Shown piece by piece: positions 33,028-42,775 of a stretch of DNA of 42,775 bases. Origin of the DNA: Zobellella denitrificans. Its GTDB lineage: Bacteria > Pseudomonadota > Gammaproteobacteria > Enterobacterales > Aeromonadaceae. The translations under genes were made by a program, and so were the position numbers. The stretch is taken from assembly GCF_002237365.1 (NCBI RefSeq), contig NZ_NMUO01000024.1, positions 1 to 42,775 of the forward strand, written 5' to 3'. The notes below the pieces were generated by a model. That model was given only the letters and a program-made list of their open reading frames with translations, searched no databases and was not told where the DNA came from. Positions within the stretch are counted from its first letter, which is position 1; each line of letters starts with the position of its first letter.

Positions 33028-34188
33028 ATGTCCAATAACAAAGCACGGTGGCTGGCGTTCGTCGCCATCACAATACTATGGCTAGGCTCGGGATTGTCCC
33101 ACCAGACGATGGCGGCACCCAAGGGAGGAGGAAAGGGAGGAGGTGGTGGTGACGCCGAGCCCAGCGTCATGACCACTTAAAGCGGGCAGGCCACGGCGGT
33201 CAGGGTATCGGCCAATGCCCTGCTGCTCAAGACCAACATCATACTGTCCGATACCGGGCAACTGGACAGCACGGGAGGCAGCAAGGACGCCACCCTGGCC
33301 AACGTGAACGCCAGCGGCCTGGTCAAGGCGTCGGTACTCAACGCCGCCACCATGGGTTCGGGCAACCTGGCCAACTCCATGGCATCCACCCTGGGGCTGG
33401 ATCTGGATCTCGGCCTGCTGGGCCTTACCGTCGGCGCGGGCCTGTTGCAGTCCTTCACCTGGGCCGACTGCCTCGACGGCCAGGCAGCGCTGTCGGGCTA
33501 TGCCGACATCGTTGGGCTCACCATCAACGGCAAATCCGTCGAGGCCTCGGGCCATCCCAACCAGGGGGTGGATTTGGGCCCGCTGTTGCAGGTGATCCTG
33601 AACCGCCAGGTGGAAACCGCCAAGGGCCTGCAGGTGGACGCCCTCTACATCAAGGTGCTCGACCTGCTGGGCAAACCGGTGGCGGAAGTGGTGGTCTCGC
33701 GCAGCGAGTCCGGCATCAACTGCGGCTCGGGCCCGGACGGCGTCTGTCCGGCGCCAGCCGACTTCGTCACCGGGGGCGGTTTCGTGCTGGATGGCAGCGG
33801 TAGAAAGGTCAACTTCGGCCTGCACGGCGGCGTGCGCGGCGATGGCGAGCTGCGCGGCCGCTTCAACCTGGTGGGGAGCGGCGTCCATGCCCAGGGCCAG
33901 AGCCTGCTGGCATATTCGGCGTTGGACGAAACCACCCGTCGGCTGACCTATGCCGCCACGGTGAACGGCCAGGCCACCCAGTGCACCCTGATCGTGGCCG
34001 ATAACGGTGAACCCGGTCGCGACGACAGTTTCGCCATCGACTGTGATTCGGGCTACGCCGTGAGCGGAGTCCTCAGCCAGGGCGGCAATATCCAGCTGCA
34101 CAAGCCCTCCTGCGCCCTGTCCGTCGAGGACGGTGGCAATAGCGGCGGTGGCGGCAAAGGCGGCGGCAAGGGAGGTGGCAAGAAATAA
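33028..34188 (+). pseudogene. Choice-of-anchor P family secreted protein, interrupted by an in-frame TAA
   Basis: A single frame runs from ATG 33028 to 34188 but is cut by TAA at 33178-33180 (codon 51). The first part has a signal peptide (cleavage likely after QTMA) and a Gly/Lys-rich segment. After the stop, in the same frame, comes SGQATAVRVSANALLL, the usual start of a choice-of-anchor P domain (~residues 52-235). A second domain then holds TGGGFVLDGSGRKVNFGLHG and ends with VADNGEPGRDDSF, GYAVSG and NIQLHKPSC (post-domain of such proteins). The end is again Gly/Lys-rich. A CAA-to-TAA change would explain it. No ribosome site or start favours expression of the second part alone. Function of the family is unknown. 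It stands alone between gmhA and fadE. Confidence 0.75.
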
Positions 34189-34197
34189 CTGAACCAT

Positions 34198-34236
34198 CCG
34201 CCGTTGCCAATCCCTTCCGTCGGCCGGCAACGGCGG
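34198..34236. repeat. Hairpin downstream of the broken secreted-protein gene
   Basis: CCGCCGTTGCC (34198-34208) pairs perfectly with GGCAACGGCGG (34226-34236) around 17 bases. There is no T-run after it, so it may be a transcript-stabilising or rho-dependent end rather than an intrinsic terminator. Three to four CGCCTT hexamers follow at about 34250-34270. Confidence 0.5.
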
Positions 34237-34359
34237 TCCACCCCGGCCTTCGCCTTCGCCTTCGCCTTCCCCTCTCCTGCCCCGACTCAGGATATACACT
34301 TTGATAACGACCGCGCAGCTTGATTTAAACATCCGTATGAATTACAACTAAGGAAACCA

Positions 34360-34376
34360 CACAGGTCTGACCTCTT
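34360..34376 (+). promoter_or_regulatory. Candidate FadR operator upstream of fadE
   Basis: The palindromic core AGGTCTGACCT (34363-34373) matches the FadR consensus AACTGGTCNGACCAGTT at 12 of 16 fixed positions. It lies 29 bp before fadE, a classic FadR target. fadR is not in the window, so this is an inference from the motif and the gene. Confidence 0.55.
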
Positions 34377-34404
34377 ACCTTTCAATCTGCACAAGGAGTC
34401 GTTT

Positions 34405-36849
34405 ATGATTACCGCATTGCTGCTACTGATCACCTGGGGGGGACTGGCCTATCGCCAGAGCCGGCTGGTGACGGCGTCCCTGCTTACCGCCGCCATACTG
34501 GCATTGGGCACCCTGCTCGGCGAGGTGGGCCCGCTTGTCTGGCTGCTGTTCGCTGTCGTGGCCGCCGTGCTCAACCTGCCGGCCCTGCGCCACGGCCTGC
34601 TGAGTCGGCCGCTGTTCCGGGTGTACAAGGGGCTGATGCCGGAGATGTCGCGCACCGAGAAGGAAGCCATCGAAGCCGGCACCACCTGGTGGGAAGCCGA
34701 GCTGTTCCGCGGCAAGCCCGACTGGCAGACCCTGCACAACTATCCCCGCCCCCGCCTGAGCGAGGAAGAGCAGGCCTTTCTGGACGGTCCGGTGGAAACC
34801 GTGTGCCGCATGACCAACGACTGGGAAGTCACCCACGAGCGCGCGGATCTGTCGCCGGAAGTCTGGGCCTACCTGAAAGAACATAAGTTCTTCGCCATGA
34901 TCATCAAGAAGGAATACGGCGGCCTCGAATTCTCCGCCTATGCCCAGTCGCGGGTACTGCAAAAGTTGTGCAGCACCAGCGCCGTACTGGCCTCCACCGT
35001 GGGCGTGCCCAACTCCCTCGGCCCCGGCGAGCTGCTGCAGCACTACGGCACCAAGGAGCAGAAAGACCATTACCTGCCGCGCCTGGCCCGGGGTGAGGAA
35101 ATCCCCTGCTTCGCCCTCACCAGCCCGGAGGCGGGCTCGGACGCCGGCGCCATTCCGGATTATGGCGTGGTGTGCCTGGGCGAATGGCAGGGTAAAGAGG
35201 TGCTCGGCATGCGCATCACCTGGAACAAACGCTACATCACCCTGGCCCCGGTGGCCACCGTGCTGGGGCTGGCGTTCAAGCTGCGCGACCCGGAGCGGCT
35301 GCTGGGCGGCGAGGAAGATCTCGGCATCACCTGCGCGCTCATCCCCACCAACACCCCGGGCGTGAACATCGGCCGCCGCCACTTCCCGCTCAACGTGCCC
35401 TTCCAGAACGGTCCCACCCAGGGCAAGGACGTGTTCGTGCCCATCGACACCATCATCGGCGGCCAGGAGATGGCCGGCCAGGGCTGGCGCATGCTGGTGG
35501 AATGCCTGTCCGTCGGCCGGGGTATCACCCTGCCCTCCAACGGCACCGCCGGCAGCCGGGTGTCGGCCCTGGCCTCCGGCGCCTACAGCCGCATCCGCCG
35601 CCAGTTCAAGTTGCCCATCGGCAGGATGGAAGGCATTGAAGAGCCGCTGGCCCGCCTGGGCGGCAACGCCTACCTGTCGGACGCGGCCAGCATGCTCACC
35701 GTGACCGGCATCGATCTGGGCGAGAAGCCCTCGGTGATCTCCGCCATCGTCAAGTACCACCTCACCGACCGCAGCCAGCGCAGTATTATCGACGCCATGG
35801 ACATCCACGGCGGCAAGGGCATCTGCATGGGGCCCAACAACTACCTGGCCCGGGGCTACCAGGGCGCGCCCATCGCCATCACGGTGGAAGGCGCCAATAT
35901 CCTGACCCGCAGCATGATCATCTACGGCCAGGGTGCCATCCGCTGCCATCCCTACGTGCTGGCGGAAATGTTGTCGGTGCAGGAGCCGGACGCCAAAAAG
36001 GCGCTGGCCCAGTTCGACCGGGCCCTGTTCGGCCATCTCGGCTTCGCCCTGGGCAACTTCGCACGCAGCGCCTGGTTCGGCCTGACCGGCGCCCGCCTGA
36101 GCCCGGCGCCGGTGAAGGACGCCACCGCCCGCTACTACCGCCAGATGAACCGGCTGTCCGCCAACCTGGGCCTGCTGTCCGACCTGGCCATGGCCACCCT
36201 GGGCGGCGAGCTCAAGCGCAAGGAGCGCTTGTCGGCACGTCTCGGCGACATCCTCAGCCAGCTCTACCTGGTGTCCGCCACCCTCAAGCGCTTCAACGAC
36301 GAGGGCCGCCCGGCCGAGGTGCTGCCGCTGGTGCACTGGGCCTGCCAGGACGGCCTCTACCGGGCCCAGGTGGCGCTGGTGGAGCTGCTCGACAACTTCC
36401 CCGCCCGCGGCCTCGGCAGGGTACTCAAGCTGCTGCTGATGCCCTTTGGCGCGCCGCTCAAGCGCCCCTCCGACCGGCTGGATCACCAGGTGGCCCGCCT
36501 GCTGCAAACCCCGGGCCTGGCCCGCAACAGCCTGGCCGGTGACCTCTACCTCACCGCCGAGGAAGGCAACCCGCTCGGCATGCTGGAGCAGGCGCTCACC
36601 GACATCCTGCGCGCCGAGCCGGTGTTCGACAAGGCCACCAGGGCCGTCGGCCGCCGCCCCTTTACCATGCTCGACCAGCTGGCGGAAGAAGCCCTGGCCG
36701 CCGGTGCCATCAGCCAGGAGGAAGCCGCCCTGCTGACAGCGGCGGAAGCCAGCCGGCTGCGCACCATCAACGTGGACGACTTCGATCCGCTGGAGCTGGT
36801 GGTCAACAAGGCCAGCTTCGACGACTCCATGCTCAACAAGGCCGCCTGA
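34405..36849 (+). CDS. fadE: Acyl-CoA dehydrogenase FadE
   Basis: This membrane-associated FAD enzyme (814 aa, the size of E. coli FadE) does the first oxidation step of fatty-acid beta-oxidation. The N terminus holds two or three hydrophobic helices (~1-60), then the acyl-CoA dehydrogenase domains with [36 protein letters not shown] (~235-253) and [20 protein letters not shown] (~470-490). The C-terminal DUF1974 region follows (~510-800). ATG 34405 is preceded by AAGGAG (34393-34398). A FadR-like operator lies just upstream. The acetyl-CoA made would enter the glyoxylate shunt (aceA in this window). Confidence 0.96.
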   Translation: MITALLLLITWGGLAYRQSRLVTASLLTAAILALGTLLGEVGPLVWLLFAVVAAVLNLPALRHGLLSRPLFRVYKGLMPEMSRTEKEAIEAGTTWWEAELFRGKPDWQTLHNYPRPRLSEEEQAFLDGPVETVCRMTNDWEVTHERADLSPEVWAYLKEHKFFAMIIKKEYGGLEFSAYAQSRVLQKLCSTSAVLASTVGVPNSLGPGELLQHYGTKEQKDHYLPRLARGEEIPCFALTSPEAGSDAGAIPDYGVVCLGEWQGKEVLGMRITWNKRYITLAPVATVLGLAFKLRDPERLLGGEEDLGITCALIPTNTPGVNIGRRHFPLNVPFQNGPTQGKDVFVPIDTIIGGQEMAGQGWRMLVECLSVGRGITLPSNGTAGSRVSALASGAYSRIRRQFKLPIGRMEGIEEPLARLGGNAYLSDAASMLTVTGIDLGEKPSVISAIVKYHLTDRSQRSIIDAMDIHGGKGICMGPNNYLARGYQGAPIAITVEGANILTRSMIIYGQGAIRCHPYVLAEMLSVQEPDAKKALAQFDRALFGHLGFALGNFARSAWFGLTGARLSPAPVKDATARYYRQMNRLSANLGLLSDLAMATLGGELKRKERLSARLGDILSQLYLVSATLKRFNDEGRPAEVLPLVHWACQDGLYRAQVALVELLDNFPARGLGRVLKLLLMPFGAPLKRPSDRLDHQVARLLQTPGLARNSLAGDLYLTAEEGNPLGMLEQALTDILRAEPVFDKATRAVGRRPFTMLDQLAEEALAAGAISQEEAALLTAAEASRLRTINVDDFDPLELVVNKASFDDSMLNKAA

Positions 36850-36860
36850 ACGGCACTGCT

Positions 36861-37100
36861 CCTGTAGGGCCCATTTCAATGGGCCATTTCACCCCCGGCG
36901 CCGTGTTCGGTCAAATAAATTCGCCCCTACAAGCCCCGCCGTAGATCCATACCAACGGACCATCCCGCCACCGGCGCCGTGGTTTGGTCCGATGTAGTCC
37001 ACTTCAGTGGACCAATCCACTACCGCCGCCGTGTTTGGTCGAATAAATTCGACCCTTGTCACCCCACGACTCCGGTAGGGCCCATTTCAATGGGCCATCC
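36861..37100. repeat. Cluster of short hairpins with repeated spacers (REP/BIME-like)
   Basis: Within 240 bp between fadE and fhuC are at least three clear 16- to 18-base hairpin types: GGCCCATTTCAATGGGCC at 36868-36885 and again, identical, at 37079-37096; GTCCACTTCAGTGGAC at 36997-37012; and GGTCGAATAAATTCGACC at 37037-37054, with a diverged relative near 36909-36925. Between them a spacer of the form CCGGCGCCGTGTTTGGTC recurs three times (near 36895, 36971 and 37023). No gene is present. The pattern is that of an intergenic palindromic repeat cluster. Confidence 0.8.
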
Positions 37101-37120
37101 CTTACGCAAAACACTTGAAA

Positions 37121-37143
37121 AGTGATAATCAATCTCACTATCA
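37121..37143 (+). promoter_or_regulatory. Candidate Fur box upstream of the siderophore uptake operon
   Basis: AGTGATAATCAATCTCACT (37121-37139) is a dyad with AGTGA/TCACT arms and contains GATAATCAAT, close to the Fur consensus GATAATGATAATCATTATC. It lies 35 bp before fhuC, as expected for iron control. Confidence 0.65.
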
Positions 37144-37177
37144 TACGCACCACAATTTCACATCCCCCTAAGCCCCG

Positions 37178-37945
37178 ATGCTGGAACTGCAAGGTATCCG
37201 CGTACACCGCGATAACAGGACCATTTTAAGCCTGGACGAGCTGTCCCTGGCGGCGGATGCCTTTACCGTCATCCTCGGCCACAACGGCTCGGGCAAGTCG
37301 ACGCTGATGAAGCTGCTGGCCCGGCAGATGCCGCCGGACGAGGGCCGCATCGCCCTCGACGGCCGGCCCCTCGGCCACTATTCCCAGCGCGAATTCGCCC
37401 GTCGCATCGCCTTTCTGCCCCAGCGCCTGCCGGAAGTGGCCGGGCTGAACGTGCGCGAGCTGGTGCGGCTGGGCCGGTTTCCCTGGCGCGGCATGCTGGG
37501 CCGCTGGCAACGCGCCGACCATGCCCTGGTGGAAGAAGCCATGAGCCATACCAGGGTCGGCCAGCATGCCGAGCACCAGGCCGATCTGCTCTCCGGCGGC
37601 GAGCGCCAGCGGGCCTGGGTGGCCATGCTGCTGGCCCAGCAGTCGCCGCTGCTGCTGCTGGACGAGCCCACCTCGGCGCTGGATCTCAGCCACCAGTACG
37701 AACTGCTCAAACTGCTGCAAACCCTCAACCGGGAGCAGGGCCGTGGGGTTATCGTGATCCTGCACGATCTCAACCTGGCGCTGCGCTTCGCCGATCGCAT
37801 CGTCGCCCTGAAACAGGGCCGGCTGCTGTTCGACCGTGCCCCGGCCGAGCTGATGTCGGAGCGGCTGCTGTCCGAACTCTATAACATTCCCATTCGCCTG
37901 ATCGACCATCCGGACCAGGATGAAAAGATCGCCGTTGTCGCCTGA
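37178..37945 (+). CDS. fhuC: Iron-siderophore ABC transporter ATPase
   Basis: This is the cytoplasmic ATPase of a FhuBCD/FecBCDE-type importer (255 aa). Walker A is GHNGSGKST (~34-42), the ABC signature is LLSGGERQRAW, Walker B is PLLLLDEPTSALD and the H-loop is VILHDLNLALRFAD. The closest pattern is FhuC/HmuV; the substrate is most likely a hydroxamate siderophore but is not proven. It is followed after 3 bp by the binding protein and is preceded by a Fur-like box. The permease that should complete the transporter is truncated in the next gene but one. Confidence 0.9.
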   Translation: MLELQGIRVHRDNRTILSLDELSLAADAFTVILGHNGSGKSTLMKLLARQMPPDEGRIALDGRPLGHYSQREFARRIAFLPQRLPEVAGLNVRELVRLGRFPWRGMLGRWQRADHALVEEAMSHTRVGQHAEHQADLLSGGERQRAWVAMLLAQQSPLLLLDEPTSALDLSHQYELLKLLQTLNREQGRGVIVILHDLNLALRFADRIVALKQGRLLFDRAPAELMSERLLSELYNIPIRLIDHPDQDEKIAVVA

Positions 37946-37948
37946 GTC

Positions 37949-38857
37949 ATGTTGATGAAAACACCCCTTACCCTGTTGTTGCTCCTCCTTGCCGTTTTCA
38001 AGGCGCAGGCCGTTGACGTCACCGACAGCCTGGGCCGCCACGAATTCACCTCTGCACCCCAGCGGGTAGTCGCCCTCAACTGGGCCGCCGCCGAGCACCT
38101 GCTGGAACTCGGCGTGACGCCCCTTGCCATCGCCGATACCGCCGGCTACCGGGAATGGGTGGTGCAGCCGACCCTGCCCGCCGGGGTCGAGGACGTCGGC
38201 ATGCGCCAGGAGCCCAACCTGGAGCGGCTGGCGGAACTCAAGCCCGATCTGATCCTGAGCGGTGATCAGCAGCGGGATCTGGTGCCCCGCCTGTCCCAGA
38301 TAGCCCCCGTGCTGCACTTCGAGAGCTTCAGCAGCGAGCACAACAACGCCGAGGCTGCCCGCCGGGTGTTCCTGGCCCTGGCCAGGGTGCTGGATCGGGA
38401 GGAACGGGCCGAACAGCGCCTGGCCGAGCTGGAGCAGGGCTTCGACCAACTGAAGGCCCGGCTGCACGCCCACTTCGGCGACACCTTGCCCAGGGTGACG
38501 GTGGTGCGGCTGATGGACAGCAGCCATGTGCGCATCTACGGCGACAACGGCATGCCCCAGTATGCCCTGGAACGCCTCGGTATCGCTCCCGCCCTGGAAG
38601 TGCCGGTCAGCCAGTGGGGCCAGGTGCAGAAGAAGCTGACCGATCTGGGCGCCATCCGCGACGGCGTGGTGCTCTATATCGAGCCCTTCCCCGAGGCCGA
38701 CAAGCTGTTCGCCACCCCGCTGTGGCGGGCCATGCCCTTTGCCCGTGCCGGCCGGCTGGCGGCGGTGCCCTCCACCTGGACCTACGGCGGCGTCATGTCC
38801 CTCGGCTACCTGGCCGACAACCTGACCCGGGCCCTGCTGAGCGTGCCGACGGAATGA
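37949..38857 (+). CDS. fhuD: Siderophore-binding periplasmic protein (FhuD-like)
   Basis: This 302-aa substrate-binding protein is of the FhuD/BtuF type, with a signal peptide (MLMKTPLTLLLLLLAVFKAQ, cut after AQA). The mature part opens with VTDSLGRHEFTSAPQRVVAL and includes the family stretches ELKPDLILSGDQQRDLVPRL and the long rigid inter-lobe helix near 165-185. ATG at 37949 or 37955 are both possible starts. Its stop overlaps the next ATG (ATGA), so it is coupled to the chimeric permease gene. Confidence 0.9.
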   Translation: MLMKTPLTLLLLLLAVFKAQAVDVTDSLGRHEFTSAPQRVVALNWAAAEHLLELGVTPLAIADTAGYREWVVQPTLPAGVEDVGMRQEPNLERLAELKPDLILSGDQQRDLVPRLSQIAPVLHFESFSSEHNNAEAARRVFLALARVLDREERAEQRLAELEQGFDQLKARLHAHFGDTLPRVTVVRLMDSSHVRIYGDNGMPQYALERLGIAPALEVPVSQWGQVQKKLTDLGAIRDGVVLYIEPFPEADKLFATPLWRAMPFARAGRLAAVPSTWTYGGVMSLGYLADNLTRALLSVPTE

Positions 38858-39813
38858 GCCGCTACCTGTTGCTGCCGCCCGCCCTGCTGGCGCTGGCCCT
38901 GCTGCACCTGCAGCTGGAGCCGACGGTGCCCCTCGCCGGGCAATGGGCCCTGCTGCGGGGCGCCGAGCCCGAGCTGTTCGAGGAATTCCAGTTTTTCTAC
39001 AGCGCCCTGCCCCGGGTGGCCATGGCGCTGCTGGTGGGCGGCGCCCTGGGGCTTTCCGGCAGCATCTTGCAGCAGCTCACCCAGAACCGGCTGGTGTCGC
39101 CCATGACCCTGGGCGCCTCGTCCGGCGCCTGGCTGGCGCTGGTCTGCGCCGCCGTCTGGGCGCCCGCCCTGGCGGCCAGCCACGGCCACTGGATTGCCCT
39201 GCTGGGGGCGGCGCTGTCGGCGGCGCTGGTGCTGTTGATCGCCGGTCGCCACGGCATCCGCGGCCTGCCGGTGGTGCTGGCGGGTATGGCGGTCAACCTG
39301 CTGCTGGGCGCCCTGGCCCTGCTGGCGGCCCTGGGCTACACCCTGGGCCGGCGGCCCTACGGCTACCGGGGGCTGGGGGATCTGGCGGTGTTCGTGTTCT
39401 TCGGCCCGGTGGCGGTGCTGGGCACCAGCTGGCTGATGCTGCACCAGCCGGGGGCCGGCACCGGCCGGGCCGCCCTGGTGGCGGGACTGCTGTCGGTGGC
39501 GGTGCTCAATATCAACAATATCCGCGACCTGGAATCGGATCGCCGGGTGGGCAAGCGCACCCTGGCCCTGCGCCTGGGGCTGGCCCGGGCCCGGGTCTAC
39601 CAGCTATTGCTGCTGGCCACGGCCCTGGTGGCGGGAACGCAGCTGATGGCGGGCTGGGGTTTTCTGGCCCTGCTCGGGCTCTGGCCCCTGGCCGGCGCCA
39701 CCCGGCTGGTGCTGACCGAGCAGGGGCCGGCGCTGAACCGGGCCCTGGGGCTGACCGCCCGCGGCACCCTGATCTTTACCGGCCTGCTGGCGCTGGGGCT
39801 GGCCTGGGGGTAA
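38854..39813 (+). CDS. In-frame fusion of FhuB N terminus with MenA C terminus
   Basis: The 319-aa product starts as a FecCD/FhuB permease: LPRVAMALLVGGALGLSGSI, LQQLTQNRLVSPMTLGASSG (~residues 52-91), then LLGAALSAALVLLIAGRHGI and GLPVVLAGMAVN. From about residue 150 it is the second half of 1,4-dihydroxy-2-naphthoate polyprenyltransferase MenA: YTLGRRPYGYRGLGDL (~162-177), VLNINNIRDLESDRRVGKRT (~218-237) and RLGLARARVYQLL. FhuB is normally ~650 aa, so about three quarters is missing. MenA is ~300 aa; its first half with the first Asp-rich prenyl-diphosphate motif is missing. The junction lies within ~39280-39335, in Leu/Ala codons of low complexity. The ATGA overlap with fhuD is what an intact fhuB would have. 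Neither activity is likely to remain. A deletion or an assembly join could explain it. Confidence 0.85.
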   Translation: MSRYLLLPPALLALALLHLQLEPTVPLAGQWALLRGAEPELFEEFQFFYSALPRVAMALLVGGALGLSGSILQQLTQNRLVSPMTLGASSGAWLALVCAAVWAPALAASHGHWIALLGAALSAALVLLIAGRHGIRGLPVVLAGMAVNLLLGALALLAALGYTLGRRPYGYRGLGDLAVFVFFGPVAVLGTSWLMLHQPGAGTGRAALVAGLLSVAVLNINNIRDLESDRRVGKRTLALRLGLARARVYQLLLLATALVAGTQLMAGWGFLALLGLWPLAGATRLVLTEQGPALNRALGLTARGTLIFTGLLALGLAWG

Positions 39814-39877
39814 AACCGGGGGCAGGGCAAGGAGTCCCAATCCTTGTTTTGATGTGAATGCTGGCTTGGGTGTTGTA

Positions 39878-40042
39878 CGCCCCGTGGGGCGCGGGCGGCT
39901 CGCCCGCATGAGGGGCACCGAGGCAGGCGAAGGTTCAGCCCAACCCGCTATGCCTTTTCTAGCTGGAGCCTTTTTAAACCTGCGGTGGCAGGTTGATCCG
40001 AGGGTTCGCGCTGCGCGCAAATGCAGGCGGGCCGCCTGCGCT
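39878..40042. repeat. Cluster of GC-rich palindromes before the thiC promoter
   Basis: No gene is seen from 39814 to 40100. CGCCCC-GT-GGGGCG is at 39878-39891, GCGGGCG-GCT-CGCCCGC at 39891-39907, ACCTGC/GCAGGT near 39978-39991 and GCAGGCGG-G-CCGCCTGC at 40023-40039. The last, with its flank CGCTCC, resembles a stretch inside MITE copy 1 (near 22015-22033). These may be remains of such elements; the first could also end the upstream transcript. Confidence 0.45.
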
Positions 40043-40116
40043 CCCAAATCCCCGCTTTAAATGTCTTTGTTGATAAAGCGTTAACCCAGAATTGCAAAAA
40101 TTGTATCCAACCGCTT

Positions 40117-40146
40117 TGCTTTTGACCGGTGGCTCTGGCTATACTG
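40117..40146 (+). promoter_or_regulatory. Candidate thiC promoter
   Basis: TTGCTT (40117-40122) and TATACT (40141-40146) are spaced 18 bp apart. The predicted start near 40153 coincides with the 5' end of the riboswitch. Confidence 0.6.
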
Positions 40147-40154
40147 GCGCCCAT

Positions 40155-40240
40155 CTTGTCGGAGTGCCCCCAAGGGCTGAGACCGCGAACAGCGGGATCC
40201 GTTGAACCTGATCAGGCTAATACCTGCGAAGGGAAACAAG
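40155..40240 (+). promoter_or_regulatory. TPP riboswitch (THI box)
   Basis: The conserved elements are present in order: GGGCTGAGA (40174-40182), then AACCTGATCAGGCTAATACC (40205-40224) and TGCGAAGGGAA (40225-40235). CTTGT at the 5' end (40155-40159) pairs with ACAAG at 40236-40240 to close P1. It lies 100 bp before thiC and would reduce thiC-thiD expression when thiamine diphosphate is bound. The thiC ribosome site AAGGTGAG (40328-40335) is the likely point of translational control, since no clear terminator follows. Confidence 0.95.
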
Positions 40241-40298
40241 TGAGAACCAGGCCCCAAGACCCTTTCCCGCCCGGCCGGTTCTTCCTCAACACTCCTGA

Positions 40299-42775
<2,477 letters not shown>

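Noticed and set aside
33082-34332. Minus-strand frame of 416 codons opposite the secreted-protein gene
   Set aside because: It is antisense, with low-complexity Gly/Ala/His content and no domain, while the plus strand encodes recognisable domains.
37178-38857. Vitamin B12 (btu) transporter
   Set aside because: The Fur-like box and the FhuB-type permease remnant fit siderophore uptake better; no cobalamin riboswitch is present.

Overview
The window is about 42.8 kb of high-GC, gene-dense bacterial chromosome. The gene order points to a marine-type gammaproteobacterium. The blocks yejK-yejL-lapC, bepA/arsC/hda, uraA-upp/purM-purN and fadE/gmhA/yafJ are gammaproteobacterial neighbourhoods, and the mix with a long isocitrate lyase and a bkd operon fits Aeromonadales such as Oceanimonas, Zobellella or Oceanisphaera. 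That genus-level placement is inference; no rRNA or marker search was possible. No tRNA, rRNA, prophage, transposase or CRISPR array was seen.

Layout. 1-2649: branched-chain 2-oxoacid dehydrogenase operon bkdA1-bkdA2-bkdB (minus strand, bkdB cut by the window start). 2759-6714: a chemoreceptor and isocitrate lyase. 6715-7540: a long intergenic region with several dyads and a clear OxyR operator, followed by the peroxide-defence block ahpC, ahpF and convergent oxyR. 10860-14049: yejK, divergent from yejL and lapC (nucleoid protein and LPS regulation). 14172-17746: an NlpC/P60 lipoprotein, a phosphopantetheinyl transferase, the chaperedoxin cnoX and a sodium symporter. 17769-21880: perM, a TusA-like protein, the periplasmic metallochaperone bepA, a TlpA-like lipoprotein, arsC and a DUF2069 membrane protein. 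22282-27904: hda, a DUF2066 protein, uraA and upp (minus strand), divergent from purM-purN. 27889-32758: an unrecognised protein, a Lon-like protease with a degenerate P-loop, yafJ and gmhA. 33028-36849: a choice-of-anchor P secreted protein broken by a nonsense codon, then fadE. 37178-39813: a Fur-type siderophore uptake operon fhuC-fhuD that runs into an in-frame fusion of the start of fhuB with the end of menA. 40100-42775: a TPP riboswitch, thiC and the start of thiD.

The most unusual content is not classical genes. (1) A fhuB'-'menA chimera at 38854-39813 looks like the scar of a deletion. (2) Two copies of a MITE-like element with about 34-bp terminal inverted repeats lie at 21963-22258 and 31191-31392; the second supplies the last four codons and the stop of yafJ. 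(3) Two heptanucleotide arrays of different unit sequence (14054-14127 and 21881-21926) share a conserved inverted tail. (4) A cluster of short hairpins with repeated spacers lies at 36861-37100. (5) A 68-bp imperfect direct repeat, not a multiple of three, lies in the bkdB linker. (6) A single in-frame TAA breaks the choice-of-anchor P gene.

Functionally the window is mostly housekeeping: fatty-acid and branched-chain catabolism feeding acetyl-CoA into the glyoxylate shunt (bkd, fadE, aceA), peroxide defence under OxyR, envelope maintenance (lapC, bepA, gmhA, NlpC), nucleotide salvage and synthesis (upp, uraA, purMN), iron uptake and thiamine synthesis. No complete, clearly novel defence or biosynthetic system was found.
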